From Isoptericola halotolerans (lineage in GTDB: Bacteria > Actinomycetota > Actinomycetes > Actinomycetales > Cellulomonadaceae): a stretch of 64,000 bases of DNA. The position numbers were made by a program, and so were the translations under genes. The notes under the pieces are model-generated. The model was not told the origin of the DNA and made no database searches. It worked only from the letters and a program-made list of their open reading frames with translations. Each line of letters begins with the position of its first letter. Positions within the stretch are counted from its first letter, which is position 1. This document shows positions 9,138 through 16,482 of the stretch, one piece after another. The stretch lies in contig NZ_PVTX01000001.1 in NCBI RefSeq assembly GCF_003003075.1, positions 186,001-250,000 on the forward strand, given 5' to 3'.

Positions 9138-10562
9138 GTGACCACACCTGATCGGGCGACCGGCCCTCACCTGGACGTCCCGGACGAATCGCTCGCGCAC
9201 GGGCTGCGTCCGCGGCACCTGACGATGATGGGCCTGGGGTCTGCGATCGGCGCCGGGCTGTTCCTCGGCTCGGGCGAGGCGATCGCCACCGCCGGCCCGG
9301 CCGTGCTCATCAGCTATGCCATCGCCGGCGCCATCGTCGTGGCCGTCATGCGGATGCTGGCCGAGATGGCGTCCGCGCTGCCCGCCTCCGGCTCCTTCTC
9401 CGTCTACGCCGAGGTCGCGCTCGGACGCTGGGCCGGGTTCCTGCTCGGCTGGCTGTACTGGTTCACGCTGATCATGGTGCTCGGCGTGGAGGTCACCGGC
9501 GTGGCGGAGATCGTCGCCGGCTGGTGGCCGGCCGTGCCGCAGTGGGTGGTCGCCGGCGTCGTCGTCGTGGTGCTCGGCGGCATCAACCTGATCGGCGTGC
9601 GGCAGTTCGGCGAGGCCGAGTTCTGGTTCGCGCTGATCAAGGTGGGCGCCATCGTGGCGTTCCTCGCCGTGGGCGCGCTCATCGTGCTCGGGGTCATCCC
9701 GGTCACGGGCAGCGTGCTCGGGCAGTGGGCCGAGCACGGCGGGTTCGCCCCGGCGGGCGTCGGCGGCATCGCGGCCGGGCTGCTGGCCGTGGCCTTCGCG
9801 TTCGGCGGTATCGAGATCGTGGCCATCGCCGCGGCCGAGGCGCGCGACCCCCGGGACGCCGTCGCGCGCGCCACCCGCACGATCCTGTGGCGCATCATGC
9901 TCTTCTACATCGGCTCCGTCGCGATCATCGTGGCGCTCCTGCCGTGGGACGACGCGACCGCGCTCACGTCGCCGTTCGTCGGGGTCCTCGAGCTGGCAGG
10001 GTTCGACGGCGCGGCGCGGCTCATGGAGGTCGTCGTCGTGCTGGCGCTGCTCAGCGCGTTCAACGCCCAGGTGTACGGCACGTCGCGGATGCTCTTCTCG
10101 CTCGGCGAGCGGGGTGACGCTCCCGCGGCGGCCACCCGGGTCTCGCGCCGGGAGGTGCCGTGGGTGGCCGTCCTGGTGTCCGTGTTCTTCGGCGTCGTGG
10201 CGGTGCTGCTGAACTGGCTGCTGCCGGAGGCGCTGCTCTCCGTGCTGCTCAACGCCGTCGGCTCCGCGCTCTTCGTCGTCTGGCTGCTCATCACCCTCTC
10301 GCAGCTTCGTCTCCGGCCGCGCCTGGAGGCCGAGGCGGAACGCTCCGGCGAGCCGATGCGGCTGCGGATGTGGGGCTACCCCTGGCTGACCTGGGTGACC
10401 CTCGCGGCCCTCGTGGGGCTCGCCGCGCTGATGCTCACCGACGACGCCGCACGATCGCAGCTGGCCGCCACCACCGGGCTGGTGGTCGTCATCCTGGGTG
10501 CGTACCTCGTGCGCCGTGCTCGCGGCCGGCGCCAGGCCTCGTCGCCGGAGGTGGGAGCATGA
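9138..10562 (+). CDS. Amino-acid permease, AAT/APC family
   Basis: From the GTG at 9138 the protein has 474 residues and about twelve membrane helices. GLRPRHLTMMGLGSAIGAGL and FLGSGEAIATAGPAVLISY form the canonical first helix and substrate loop of AAT-type permeases. YAEVALGRWAGFLLGWLYWF and AFAFGGIEIVAIAAAEARDP match helices 3 and 6. Relatives import amino acids such as GABA, proline or D-serine by proton symport; the substrate here is unknown. It is transcribed alone after the strong terminator, and its end overlaps the next start as ATGA at 10559-10562. Confidence 0.93.
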   Translation: MTTPDRATGPHLDVPDESLAHGLRPRHLTMMGLGSAIGAGLFLGSGEAIATAGPAVLISYAIAGAIVVAVMRMLAEMASALPASGSFSVYAEVALGRWAGFLLGWLYWFTLIMVLGVEVTGVAEIVAGWWPAVPQWVVAGVVVVVLGGINLIGVRQFGEAEFWFALIKVGAIVAFLAVGALIVLGVIPVTGSVLGQWAEHGGFAPAGVGGIAAGLLAVAFAFGGIEIVAIAAAEARDPRDAVARATRTILWRIMLFYIGSVAIIVALLPWDDATALTSPFVGVLELAGFDGAARLMEVVVVLALLSAFNAQVYGTSRMLFSLGERGDAPAAATRVSRREVPWVAVLVSVFFGVVAVLLNWLLPEALLSVLLNAVGSALFVVWLLITLSQLRLRPRLEAEAERSGEPMRLRMWGYPWLTWVTLAALVGLAALMLTDDAARSQLAATTGLVVVILGAYLVRRARGRRQASSPEVGA

Positions 10563-11233
10563 GCGCCATGGGAGAGCTCCTCGCCGTCTGCCGCGTCCAC
10601 CAGCTGCTGCCCGATCCGGGGACCGTCGGGGTCACCGCCATCGACAAGCGGCCCGTCCAGGACCGGGTGCGCGCCGGTCGGTACGGGCTCTACGGTGACG
10701 TCCAGGCGGACCGCGCCGACCACGGGGGCCCGGACCAGGCCGTCTACGCCTACGCGGCCGAGGACGCCGCGTTCTGGGAGCCGGAGCTCGAGCGCGAGAT
10801 CCCGCCGGGCCTGTTCGGCGAGAACCTGCGGACCCGCGCCGTCGACGTCTCCGGGGCGCTGATCGGCGAGCGCTGGCGGATCGGGACGGCGCTGCTCGAG
10901 GTGACCCAGCCCCGGACGCCGTGCGCCACGTTCGCGCGCCGCCTCGGTTCGCCCCCGCGATGGGTGCGGCGCTTCACCGAGGCGAACCGCACCGGGGCCT
11001 ACCTGCGGGTCGTGGAGCCGGGAGAGCTGGGCGCGGGCGACGCGGTCGAGATCGTCTCCCGGCCCACCCACGGCGTCTCCGTGGCGGACTGGTACGGCAC
11101 CTGGAGCGCCGGCGCTCCGGCGTTCGCGGCGGCGGCCGAGCTGGCCGGGGCGCTGCGGACGGCTGCCGTGGCCGGCGAGGTGCGGCTGAGCGACGAGATG
11201 GATGCACGCGTCACCAAGGCTCTGTCGCGCTGA
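10559..11233 (+). CDS. MOSC-domain protein, YiiM-like
   Basis: The 224-residue protein starts at 10559, with GGAGG 8 nt upstream. It contains DHGGPDQAVYAYAAEDAAFWE and PGLFGENLRTRAVDV, then TQPRTPCATFARRL. These are the features of YiiM-type MOSC proteins, with the conserved cysteine in the TPC motif. MOSC proteins bind or transfer the molybdenum cofactor or its sulfur; YiiM relatives reduce N-hydroxylated bases and drugs. Its start overlaps the permease stop, so the two are translationally coupled, though no functional link is evident. The last codons lie inside a 16-bp tandem duplication. Confidence 0.9.
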   Translation: MSAMGELLAVCRVHQLLPDPGTVGVTAIDKRPVQDRVRAGRYGLYGDVQADRADHGGPDQAVYAYAAEDAAFWEPELEREIPPGLFGENLRTRAVDVSGALIGERWRIGTALLEVTQPRTPCATFARRLGSPPRWVRRFTEANRTGAYLRVVEPGELGAGDAVEIVSRPTHGVSVADWYGTWSAGAPAFAAAAELAGALRTAAVAGEVRLSDEMDARVTKALSR

Positions 11234-11250
11234 GGCTCTGTCGCGCTGAG
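11219..11250. repeat. 16-bp perfect tandem duplication over the MOSC stop codon
   Basis: GCTCTGTCGCGCTGAG occurs twice in direct succession (11219-11234 and 11235-11250). Each copy contains the TGA that ends the MOSC gene. It looks like a recent slippage duplication with no coding effect. Confidence 0.85.
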
Positions 11251-11269
11251 GCGGTCGGGCTCCCCGGTC

Positions 11270-11296
11270 GGCTGTCAGGGCTGTCAGGGCTGTCAG
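11270..11296. repeat. Three tandem copies of a 9-bp unit at the pip stop codon
   Basis: GGCTGTCAG is repeated three times (11270-11278, 11279-11287, 11288-11296). The third copy supplies the minus-strand TGA of the iminopeptidase gene. It lies 20 bp from the 16-bp duplication, so this convergent spacer seems prone to slippage. Confidence 0.85.
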
Positions 11297-12222
11297 GTCG
11301 CGATCGCGGCGATCGCCCTCTCGAGCTCGGCCGCCGAGCGCGGGCCGCCGTGGCCCTCGTCGAGGATGACCAGCTCGCTGCCCGGCCAGGCGCGGTGCAG
11401 CTGCCACGCCGTGACGGCCGGGCCAGAGATGTCGCGGCGTCCGTGGATCAGGACGCCGGGGATCCCGGCGAGCCGGGGCATCCGGCCGGGGATCTGGTCG
11501 CCCCCGAAACCCGACCGCGACCAGTAGTGCGTCACGAGGGTGGCGAGGACGTCCCGGGTCGGCGGGGTGTGCCATCGAGGGTCGGGCTCCCAGCCCGGCC
11601 CGAGCGAGACGTGCACGTCCTCCCATCGCCCCCATGCGGCCGCGGCGCGGTCGCGCACCTGGACGTCGGCGTCGCGCAGGGAGCGGGCGTAGGCGTCCAC
11701 GACGCGCTCGCCGGGAAGACGATCGACGGAGTCCCTGAAGAGTTCCCACTCCTCGGGGAAGACCCGACCCATCGACTCCGTGATCCACTCGACCTCCGCC
11801 GTCGACGTCGTCGTCACCGCGAAGAGCCCGAGGCCGGTGACCCGCTCCGGGTGGGCCTGGGCGTAGGCGAGGGCGAGCGTCGTGCCCCAGGACGCCCCGG
11901 TGACCATCCATCGTTCGATCCCCAGGTGCTCCCGCAGCTCCTCGATGTCCTCGATCTGTGCGGGGGTCGTGTTCGTGTCCAGCAGATCCAGGCGTTCGGT
12001 CACCAGGGGTCGGCTGCGGCCGCAGCCGCGCTGGTCGAAGGTGACCGACTGCTGCCGCGCTGGATCGATCCTTCGTCGGTGCCCTGCCGTGGCACCGCTG
12101 CCCGGGCCGCCGTGCAGCCACAGCACCGCCGGACCTTGCGGGTTGCCGACCGCCTCCCAGTACAGCTCGTTCCCGTCAGCGACGCGGAGGTGGCCGGTGC
12201 GCAGCGAGGTCTCGACAGGCAT
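11293..12222 (-). CDS. pip: Proline iminopeptidase, alpha/beta hydrolase
   Basis: The 309-residue protein has LHGGPGSG near residue 38, the oxyanion-hole motif of prolyl aminopeptidases. Later come FDQRGCGRSRP and the nucleophile elbow GASWGTTLALAYAQAHPERV. The C-terminal DEGHGG supplies the catalytic histidine. It removes N-terminal proline from peptides in the cytoplasm. The ATG is preceded by TATCCT (complement of 12229-12234) and a 6-nt gap, which suggests a leaderless transcript. It is monocistronic and converges on the MOSC gene across a slippage-prone spacer. Confidence 0.94.
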   Translation of the reverse strand: MPVETSLRTGHLRVADGNELYWEAVGNPQGPAVLWLHGGPGSGATAGHRRRIDPARQQSVTFDQRGCGRSRPLVTERLDLLDTNTTPAQIEDIEELREHLGIERWMVTGASWGTTLALAYAQAHPERVTGLGLFAVTTTSTAEVEWITESMGRVFPEEWELFRDSVDRLPGERVVDAYARSLRDADVQVRDRAAAAWGRWEDVHVSLGPGWEPDPRWHTPPTRDVLATLVTHYWSRSGFGGDQIPGRMPRLAGIPGVLIHGRRDISGPAVTAWQLHRAWPGSELVILDEGHGGPRSAAELERAIAAIAT

Positions 12223-12324
12223 CTGGCGAGGATATCCAGTCGCCGGTGAGGTGACCGGTCACCGATGGCCGGGCGCTGTCTCCTGTCGTCGCTGGTCAGG
12301 CACCCGGTCTCTCCCTGAGACCTC

Positions 12325-12368
12325 TTGCGCTCCCTGTCGACCTTCGCTAGGGTCGAACACATGTTCGA
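12325..12368 (+). promoter_or_regulatory. SOS box (LexA site) overlapping a leaderless promoter and start codon
   Basis: TTGCGC (12325-12330), 17 bp, TAGGGT (12348-12353), 7 nt, ATG (12361) is a leaderless promoter. TCGAACACATGTTCGA (12353-12368) exactly matches the mycobacterial SOS box TCGAAC-N4-GTTCGA. It covers the transcription and translation start, so LexA bound here should block initiation. Confidence 0.8.
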
Positions 12369-14049
12369 AGACGACGCTTCCCACCCGGCGCGGCACGCCG
12401 TCGGGGCTCGTCGTGCGCGAACCCCAGGTCCCGGTGCGGTCGGTGCCCCGACCGCACCGGGACCGACTCTTCCTGATGCGCGGCCGACCGTCGGGGACGC
12501 AGCGTTCGTGGACGACGGCGGCACGGGTCTCGAACGTGAGCTGGCCGACCTGCTGGCGGTCCGTATCGGCGCGGCGCACCCCTACACGGCGCTCGAGCTG
12601 TCGCCCGCCCTCGGCCCCGGCGCCGACGGTGGGGTGCGCGTCCACGGTCATGCTGCCGCCAGTCGGGCGCTCACCCACGACGGCGGCCTGACGGCTGGGG
12701 GCCCGGCGATCGAGGCCGCGCTCGCGGACGCTCCGGGGCCGTCCCTGGCGGCGAAGCTGGCGGGTGCGGAGCCCGCGGACCTCGACGACACGTCCCTCGT
12801 CGAACTGTTGGCCGCCTGGGAGCGGCTGGCGGCCTGGGCGCAGGCAGGTTCCGCCGCGGCGCTCGGCGAGCTGCTGCACCGGACGCGAGGCTCCTCCCGG
12901 CACGAGTTCGTCGTCGACGAGGTCTCGGCCAGCCTGGGGCTGAGCCGGCACGCCGCGGCGCAGCACGTCGCGGTGGCCCACGGGGCGCACGCGATACCCG
13001 AGGTCGCGGACGCGATGTCGGCGGGAGCGGTCGACCGGCGCAAGGCCGAGGCGCTGGTCTCGACCGGCCGGCTCGACGACGCCCGCCGGCGCGAGGTCGT
13101 CCGCGAGCTCCGGCCCGACCTCGAGCACCTCACGGTCCGGCAGATCCGCGACCGGCTGCGGCGGGCCGAGATCGCTGCGGACCCGGCCGGTGCCGCTGAG
13201 CGTCACACGGAGGCGCGGCGCACCCGCTCGGTGGTGCTGGAGCCGGTCGACGACGCGATGGCCTACCTGACCGCCTACCTCCCCGCCGACGACGCCGCGC
13301 GGGCCTTCGCGGCGATCGACGGGACGGGCGTCGCGATGCACAGGACCCCGGGAGAGGTGCGACGGCTCGACGAGTGCCGGGCCGATGCGCTGGTCGCCCT
13401 CGTGACGGGAGCCGTCGAACCTGCCGCCGCGGGCGTCACGCCCAGCGCCCGGCCGTCCGGCACCCGGCCGTCCGGCACCCACCCTTCCAGCACCCACCCT
13501 TCCAGCACCCAGGCGTCCGGCGTGCAGGTCACCATCGCGGCCTCGACGCTGCTCGGCACCGACGACCTCCCGGCGATCCTGGCGGGCTACGGCCCCATCC
13601 CGGCCCCGATGGCGCGGACGATCGCCACCGACCCCGACGCGACGTGGCAGCGGATCCTCACCGATCCGGTCTCCGGGGTGCTGACCGACCGCTCACCGCT
13701 CTCGTACCGACCGAGTCCTGCGCTGCGCGCCGCCGTGGTGGCCCGCGACGCCACGTGCACGTTCCCCGGCTGCTTCGTGCCGGCGTCGCGCGGCGACCTG
13801 GACCACATCGAGCCGTTCGAGCGGGGGCACGACGGTCCGCAGACCCACGGCGACAACCTCCACCCGCTGTGCCGCGCGCACCACCGGGCCAAGACGACCG
13901 GCGGCTGGTCGGTGGCGCGGGACCCCGTCACGGGGGCGAGTACCTGGACGTCACCCACGCAGCACCGGTATGTGCGCGCGCCGTACCGGGCGGACCCGGC
14001 GCGCTCCCGGCCGCGTCTGCGGGCCGGCGATGCCCCGCCGCCCTTCTGA
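12361..14049 (+). CDS. DUF222 / HNH-endonuclease protein of the 13E12 repeat family, SOS-controlled
   Basis: Starting at the leaderless ATG, the protein has 562 residues. An alpha-helical DUF222 region (about residues 130-350) precedes an HNH nuclease domain near the C terminus: CTFPGCFVPASRGDLDHIEP, then GDNLHPLCRAHHRAK. This is the architecture of the mycobacterial 13E12 family. The linker holds five consecutive 15-bp repeats (13450-13524) encoding RPSGT, RPSGT, HPSST, HPSST and QASGV. The substrate of such proteins is unknown; DNA cleavage or repair is inferred from the HNH motif and from DNA-damage control. A perfect LexA box overlaps the start, and several M. tuberculosis 13E12 genes are also LexA-regulated. 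Confidence 0.9.
   Translation: MFEDDASHPARHAVGARRARTPGPGAVGAPTAPGPTLPDARPTVGDAAFVDDGGTGLERELADLLAVRIGAAHPYTALELSPALGPGADGGVRVHGHAAASRALTHDGGLTAGGPAIEAALADAPGPSLAAKLAGAEPADLDDTSLVELLAAWERLAAWAQAGSAAALGELLHRTRGSSRHEFVVDEVSASLGLSRHAAAQHVAVAHGAHAIPEVADAMSAGAVDRRKAEALVSTGRLDDARRREVVRELRPDLEHLTVRQIRDRLRRAEIAADPAGAAERHTEARRTRSVVLEPVDDAMAYLTAYLPADDAARAFAAIDGTGVAMHRTPGEVRRLDECRADALVALVTGAVEPAAAGVTPSARPSGTRPSGTHPSSTHPSSTQASGVQVTIAASTLLGTDDLPAILAGYGPIPAPMARTIATDPDATWQRILTDPVSGVLTDRSPLSYRPSPALRAAVVARDATCTFPGCFVPASRGDLDHIEPFERGHDGPQTHGDNLHPLCRAHHRAKTTGGWSVARDPVTGASTWTSPTQHRYVRAPYRADPARSRPRLRAGDAPPPF
13450..13524 (+). repeat. Five 15-bp in-frame tandem repeats in the DUF222/HNH linker
   Basis: Two copies of CGGCCGTCCGGCACC are followed by two of CACCCTTCCAGCACC and one diverged unit. 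Together they encode a flexible (R/H/Q)-(P/A)-S-(G/S)-(T/V) linker between the DUF222 and HNH parts. Copy number probably varies between strains. Confidence 0.85.
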
Positions 14050-14067
14050 GCGTGCCAGGATGGACCG

Positions 14068-14661
14068 ATGGAGTCGCACACGCCCGTCACGGCCGACCAT
14101 GTCGTGACCTGCGACGACGCCGGTCGCAGGATCGGTACCGTCGCTCGCGCCGAGGTACACACCACCGACACACCGCTGCATCTCGCCTTCTCCTGCTACC
14201 TGCTCGACGCCGAGGACCGGCTGCTCGTCACCCGACGTGCCCTGGTGAAGCGCACGTGGCCGGGGGTGTGGACCAACTCGTTCTGCGGGCACCTGCGGTG
14301 GACGGAGAGCACCGAGCAGTCCGTGGTCCGGCACGCCGCGCACGAGCTCGGTGCCGAGGTGGCGGGCATCGAACCGGTCCTCCCGGGCTTCCGCTACCGC
14401 GCCGTGGACGCCTCGGGGATCGTCGAGAACGAGATCTGCCCCGTCTACGTCGCGCGGGTGGTCGGGGGAGTGACGCCCAACCCTGACGAGGTGTCGGAGC
14501 ACGTGTGGGCTCCCGCGGACCAGGTGCGTGCCGCCGTCGAGGCGACGCCGTGGGCGTTCAGCCCGTGGATGGTGCGCCAGCTCGCCGACGCGGCCGCCCT
14601 CCCCGCGGCAGACCGGTCCGCCGGCGCGCAGGAGCTCGCCCACGCCCTCGGCCTCGCCTGA
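14068..14661 (+). CDS. idi: Isopentenyl-diphosphate delta-isomerase, type I
   Basis: The 197-residue Nudix-fold protein interconverts IPP and DMAPP for isoprenoid synthesis. FSCYLLDAEDRLLVTRRAL and KRTWPGVWTNSFCGH carry catalytic Cys73 and metal-ligand His75. RYRAVDASGIVENEICPVY carries the second essential glutamates, E120 and E122. The usual GHP-x-x-GE of the family reads GHLRWTE here, so the conserved glycine is lost while the glutamate is kept. The start is preceded by CAGGAT and a 6-nt gap, a leaderless-like arrangement. The C-terminal tail is alanine-rich. Confidence 0.94.
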   Translation: MESHTPVTADHVVTCDDAGRRIGTVARAEVHTTDTPLHLAFSCYLLDAEDRLLVTRRALVKRTWPGVWTNSFCGHLRWTESTEQSVVRHAAHELGAEVAGIEPVLPGFRYRAVDASGIVENEICPVYVARVVGGVTPNPDEVSEHVWAPADQVRAAVEATPWAFSPWMVRQLADAAALPAADRSAGAQELAHALGLA

Positions 14662-14668
14662 CGGCTGG

Positions 14669-15199
14669 CTAGCGGACCCGGCGGCGCGGCTCGCGCGGCG
14701 GCCACTCGCCGTCGTCGGAACCGTCGTCGGCCGCGAAGAGCAGCTCCTGCAGCCGGCGGTGCACGTCCTCGACGTCGGGGACGTCGTGCAGCACCATGCC
14801 CTGTTTCTCGGTGGCGTCGGAGACCACGAGGGTCCCGCAGCCGAACATGCGGTCGACGATCCCCTTCTCCATGGAGACGTCGTTGATCCGGTAGAGCGGG
14901 ATGTCGCGTCCCACGCGAGTCACCAGCCCGGAGCGCATGGCGATCCGCTGGTTCGTCACCGAGAAGGACGTGGTACGCCACTTCAGCCACGGCAGGAACA
15001 CCCAGACCACCGCGACGAGGGCGAGCACCCCCAGCCCGACCCATCGGCCGACGCCCTCGGGCGCCAGCGTCACGACGGCGACGGCGCCGACCAGCACCCC
15101 GACCAGCAGCGCCGCAGGCCATACCAGAGCCTTCGGGTGCTCCCGCAGCTCCATGACGACGTGCTCGCCGTCGATGAGGTTCTTCTCGCTCAGCGCCAT
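14669..15199 (-). CDS. Membrane protein with bacterial PH domain (bPH2/YdbS-like)
   Basis: The 176-residue protein begins MALSEKNLIDGEHVVMELRE. Two adjacent membrane helices follow (ALVWPAALLVGVLVGAVAVV and VGLGVLALVAVVWVFLPWL). Then comes a bPH2 domain with WRTTSFSVTNQRIAMRSGLV and DIPLYRINDVSMEKGIVDRM. It is an inner-membrane protein of unknown role; relatives are linked to envelope homeostasis. It starts four bases after the stop of the histidine-phosphatase gene on the same strand, so the two are co-transcribed. The much longer open frame upstream is not coding. Confidence 0.88.
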   Translation of the reverse strand: MALSEKNLIDGEHVVMELREHPKALVWPAALLVGVLVGAVAVVTLAPEGVGRWVGLGVLALVAVVWVFLPWLKWRTTSFSVTNQRIAMRSGLVTRVGRDIPLYRINDVSMEKGIVDRMFGCGTLVVSDATEKQGMVLHDVPDVEDVHRRLQELLFAADDGSDDGEWPPREPRRRVR

Positions 15200-15203
15200 G
15201 GCG

Positions 15204-15851
15204 TCATCCTGCCACCAGGTTCCACGCCTCGATCGACTCCAGGCCGTGCGAGGTGCCGAGCGCGCAGATCGCCGCGGTGCCGAGCTCGAGCCGGGCCCCG
15301 AACGCCGGGTCGACGTCCAGCCACGCCGTGGCGAGGACGCGCAGCAGGTGGCCGTGCGCGACGACGAGCACCGTGCCGCCGTCGTCGAGCGTGGGACGCG
15401 CCCGGGCGACGAACCGGTCGGCGCGCGCGCGGACCTCGGCGAGCTCTTCGCCGCCCGGCGTGCCCCCGTCGGGCGCGCTGCCGGCCGGGCCGGCCGGCAG
15501 GACGCCCACCCCCTCGCGGAAGATGTCGAACTCGCGGCCGATGACCTCCGAGATCTCGGCGCTGGTGCGGCCCTCGACGGGTCCGTAGTCCCACTCGGCG
15601 AGGTCCGGGTCGACGACGGCGTCGGCGAACCCCGCGAGCTCGGCCGTGCGGCGGGCGCGCAGGAGCGGCGAGGTGTACACCGCCGCGGGGTCGAGGTCTC
15701 CCAGACGGTGCCGGGCGCCCCGGGCCTCCCGCTCCCCGGCGGCCGTGAGCGGCAGGTCGGTGCGGCCGGTGTGCTTCCCGGCGGCCGACCAGGTGGTCTC
15801 GCCGTGCCGGAGCAGGACGAGGCGGGCGGTGTCGGAGGGTGGCAGGTCCAT
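15204..15851 (-). CDS. Histidine phosphatase (phosphoglycerate-mutase-like)
   Basis: The 215-residue protein has the catalytic LVLLRHGETTWSAAGKHTGR near residue 11. YTSPLLRARRTAEL provides the second arginine, WDYGPVEGRTSAEI the acid/base region, and VVAHGHLLRVLAT the second histidine. These proteins dephosphorylate small metabolites or sugar phosphates; the substrate cannot be assigned. The chosen ATG is at 15851 (MDLPPSD). An upstream ATG at 15926 would add 25 poorly conserved residues. It is co-transcribed with the PH-domain gene just downstream. Confidence 0.9.
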   Translation of the reverse strand: MDLPPSDTARLVLLRHGETTWSAAGKHTGRTDLPLTAAGEREARGARHRLGDLDPAAVYTSPLLRARRTAELAGFADAVVDPDLAEWDYGPVEGRTSAEISEVIGREFDIFREGVGVLPAGPAGSAPDGGTPGGEELAEVRARADRFVARARPTLDDGGTVLVVAHGHLLRVLATAWLDVDPAFGARLELGTAAICALGTSHGLESIEAWNLVAG

Positions 15852-15967
15852 CGTCCGATCGTCGCGCACTTCCGACCGGATCGCGGAGGGGGTCGCGCCG
15901 GAACGTCCGGATCTGGCATTCTTCACACGCTCGACACATTCTCGAACCTCGACGCTCGGAGTCCTGC

Positions 15968-16438
15968 GTGCTCGTCTTCGTCCTCATCGGTGCCGCCGGA
16001 CTCGTGCTGCTCCTGCTCTCCCTGGTCGTCGGAGAGCTCCTCGACCTCGGCGACGGCGCGCTGTCCGGCACCTCGCTCGGCGTCGGGGCCGTCGTGTTCG
16101 GCGCCGTGGGAGCGATCGTCACCGTCAACGAGCTGTCCCTGTGGGTGGCCTACGCCGCGTCCGCCGTCGTCGGCCTGCTCGCCGCCGGCGTCGCGCAGCT
16201 CATGATCCGCCGGCTCAGCGCCACCGAGGACAACGCGAACGTCTCGCTCGTCGGGGTGCAGGGGACGGCCGTCACGGACATCACCCAGGCAGCGGGCGAG
16301 GTCTCCCTCGACGCCGTGAGCGAGCTCGAGCGCCGCCTCGCGTGGTCGCTGGAGCCGATCGCGGAGGGCACGCGCGTCGTGGTGCTCGAGCACCAGCCCA
16401 ACAGCGTGCGCGTCGGGCCCTACCGGCCCGAGGCGTAG
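15968..16438 (+). CDS. NfeD-like membrane protein
   Basis: The 156-residue protein begins at GTG 15968, with GGAG about 8 nt upstream. It has three or four membrane helices (VLIGAAGLVLLLLSLVVGEL, then LGVGAVVFGAVGAIVTV and LWVAYAASAVVGLLAAGVAQ). The C-terminal part has VSLVGVQGTAVTDI and RVVVLEHQPNSVRVGPY, resembling the NfeD OB-fold. NfeD proteins pair with flotillin- or stomatin-type scaffolds. Here the next gene, 44 bp away, is a flotillin, which supports both assignments and suggests a membrane-microdomain complex. Confidence 0.85.
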   Translation: MLVFVLIGAAGLVLLLLSLVVGELLDLGDGALSGTSLGVGAVVFGAVGAIVTVNELSLWVAYAASAVVGLLAAGVAQLMIRRLSATEDNANVSLVGVQGTAVTDITQAAGEVSLDAVSELERRLAWSLEPIAEGTRVVVLEHQPNSVRVGPYRPEA

Positions 16439-16455
16439 TCCCGCACCACCCTCCC

Positions 16456-16482
16456 GGAAGGAGCCGCGCTCCGGCGCGCACC
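16456..16482 (+). promoter_or_regulatory. Distant ribosome-binding site within a small hairpin before the flotillin gene
   Basis: The only Shine-Dalgarno-like stretch, GGAAGGAG, ends about 20 nt before the ATG, roughly twice the usual distance. It overlaps a small stem, GGAGC (16460-16464) with GCTCC (16468-16472). Folding could sequester the site or shorten the effective spacing. No nearer in-frame start codon exists. Confidence 0.4.
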
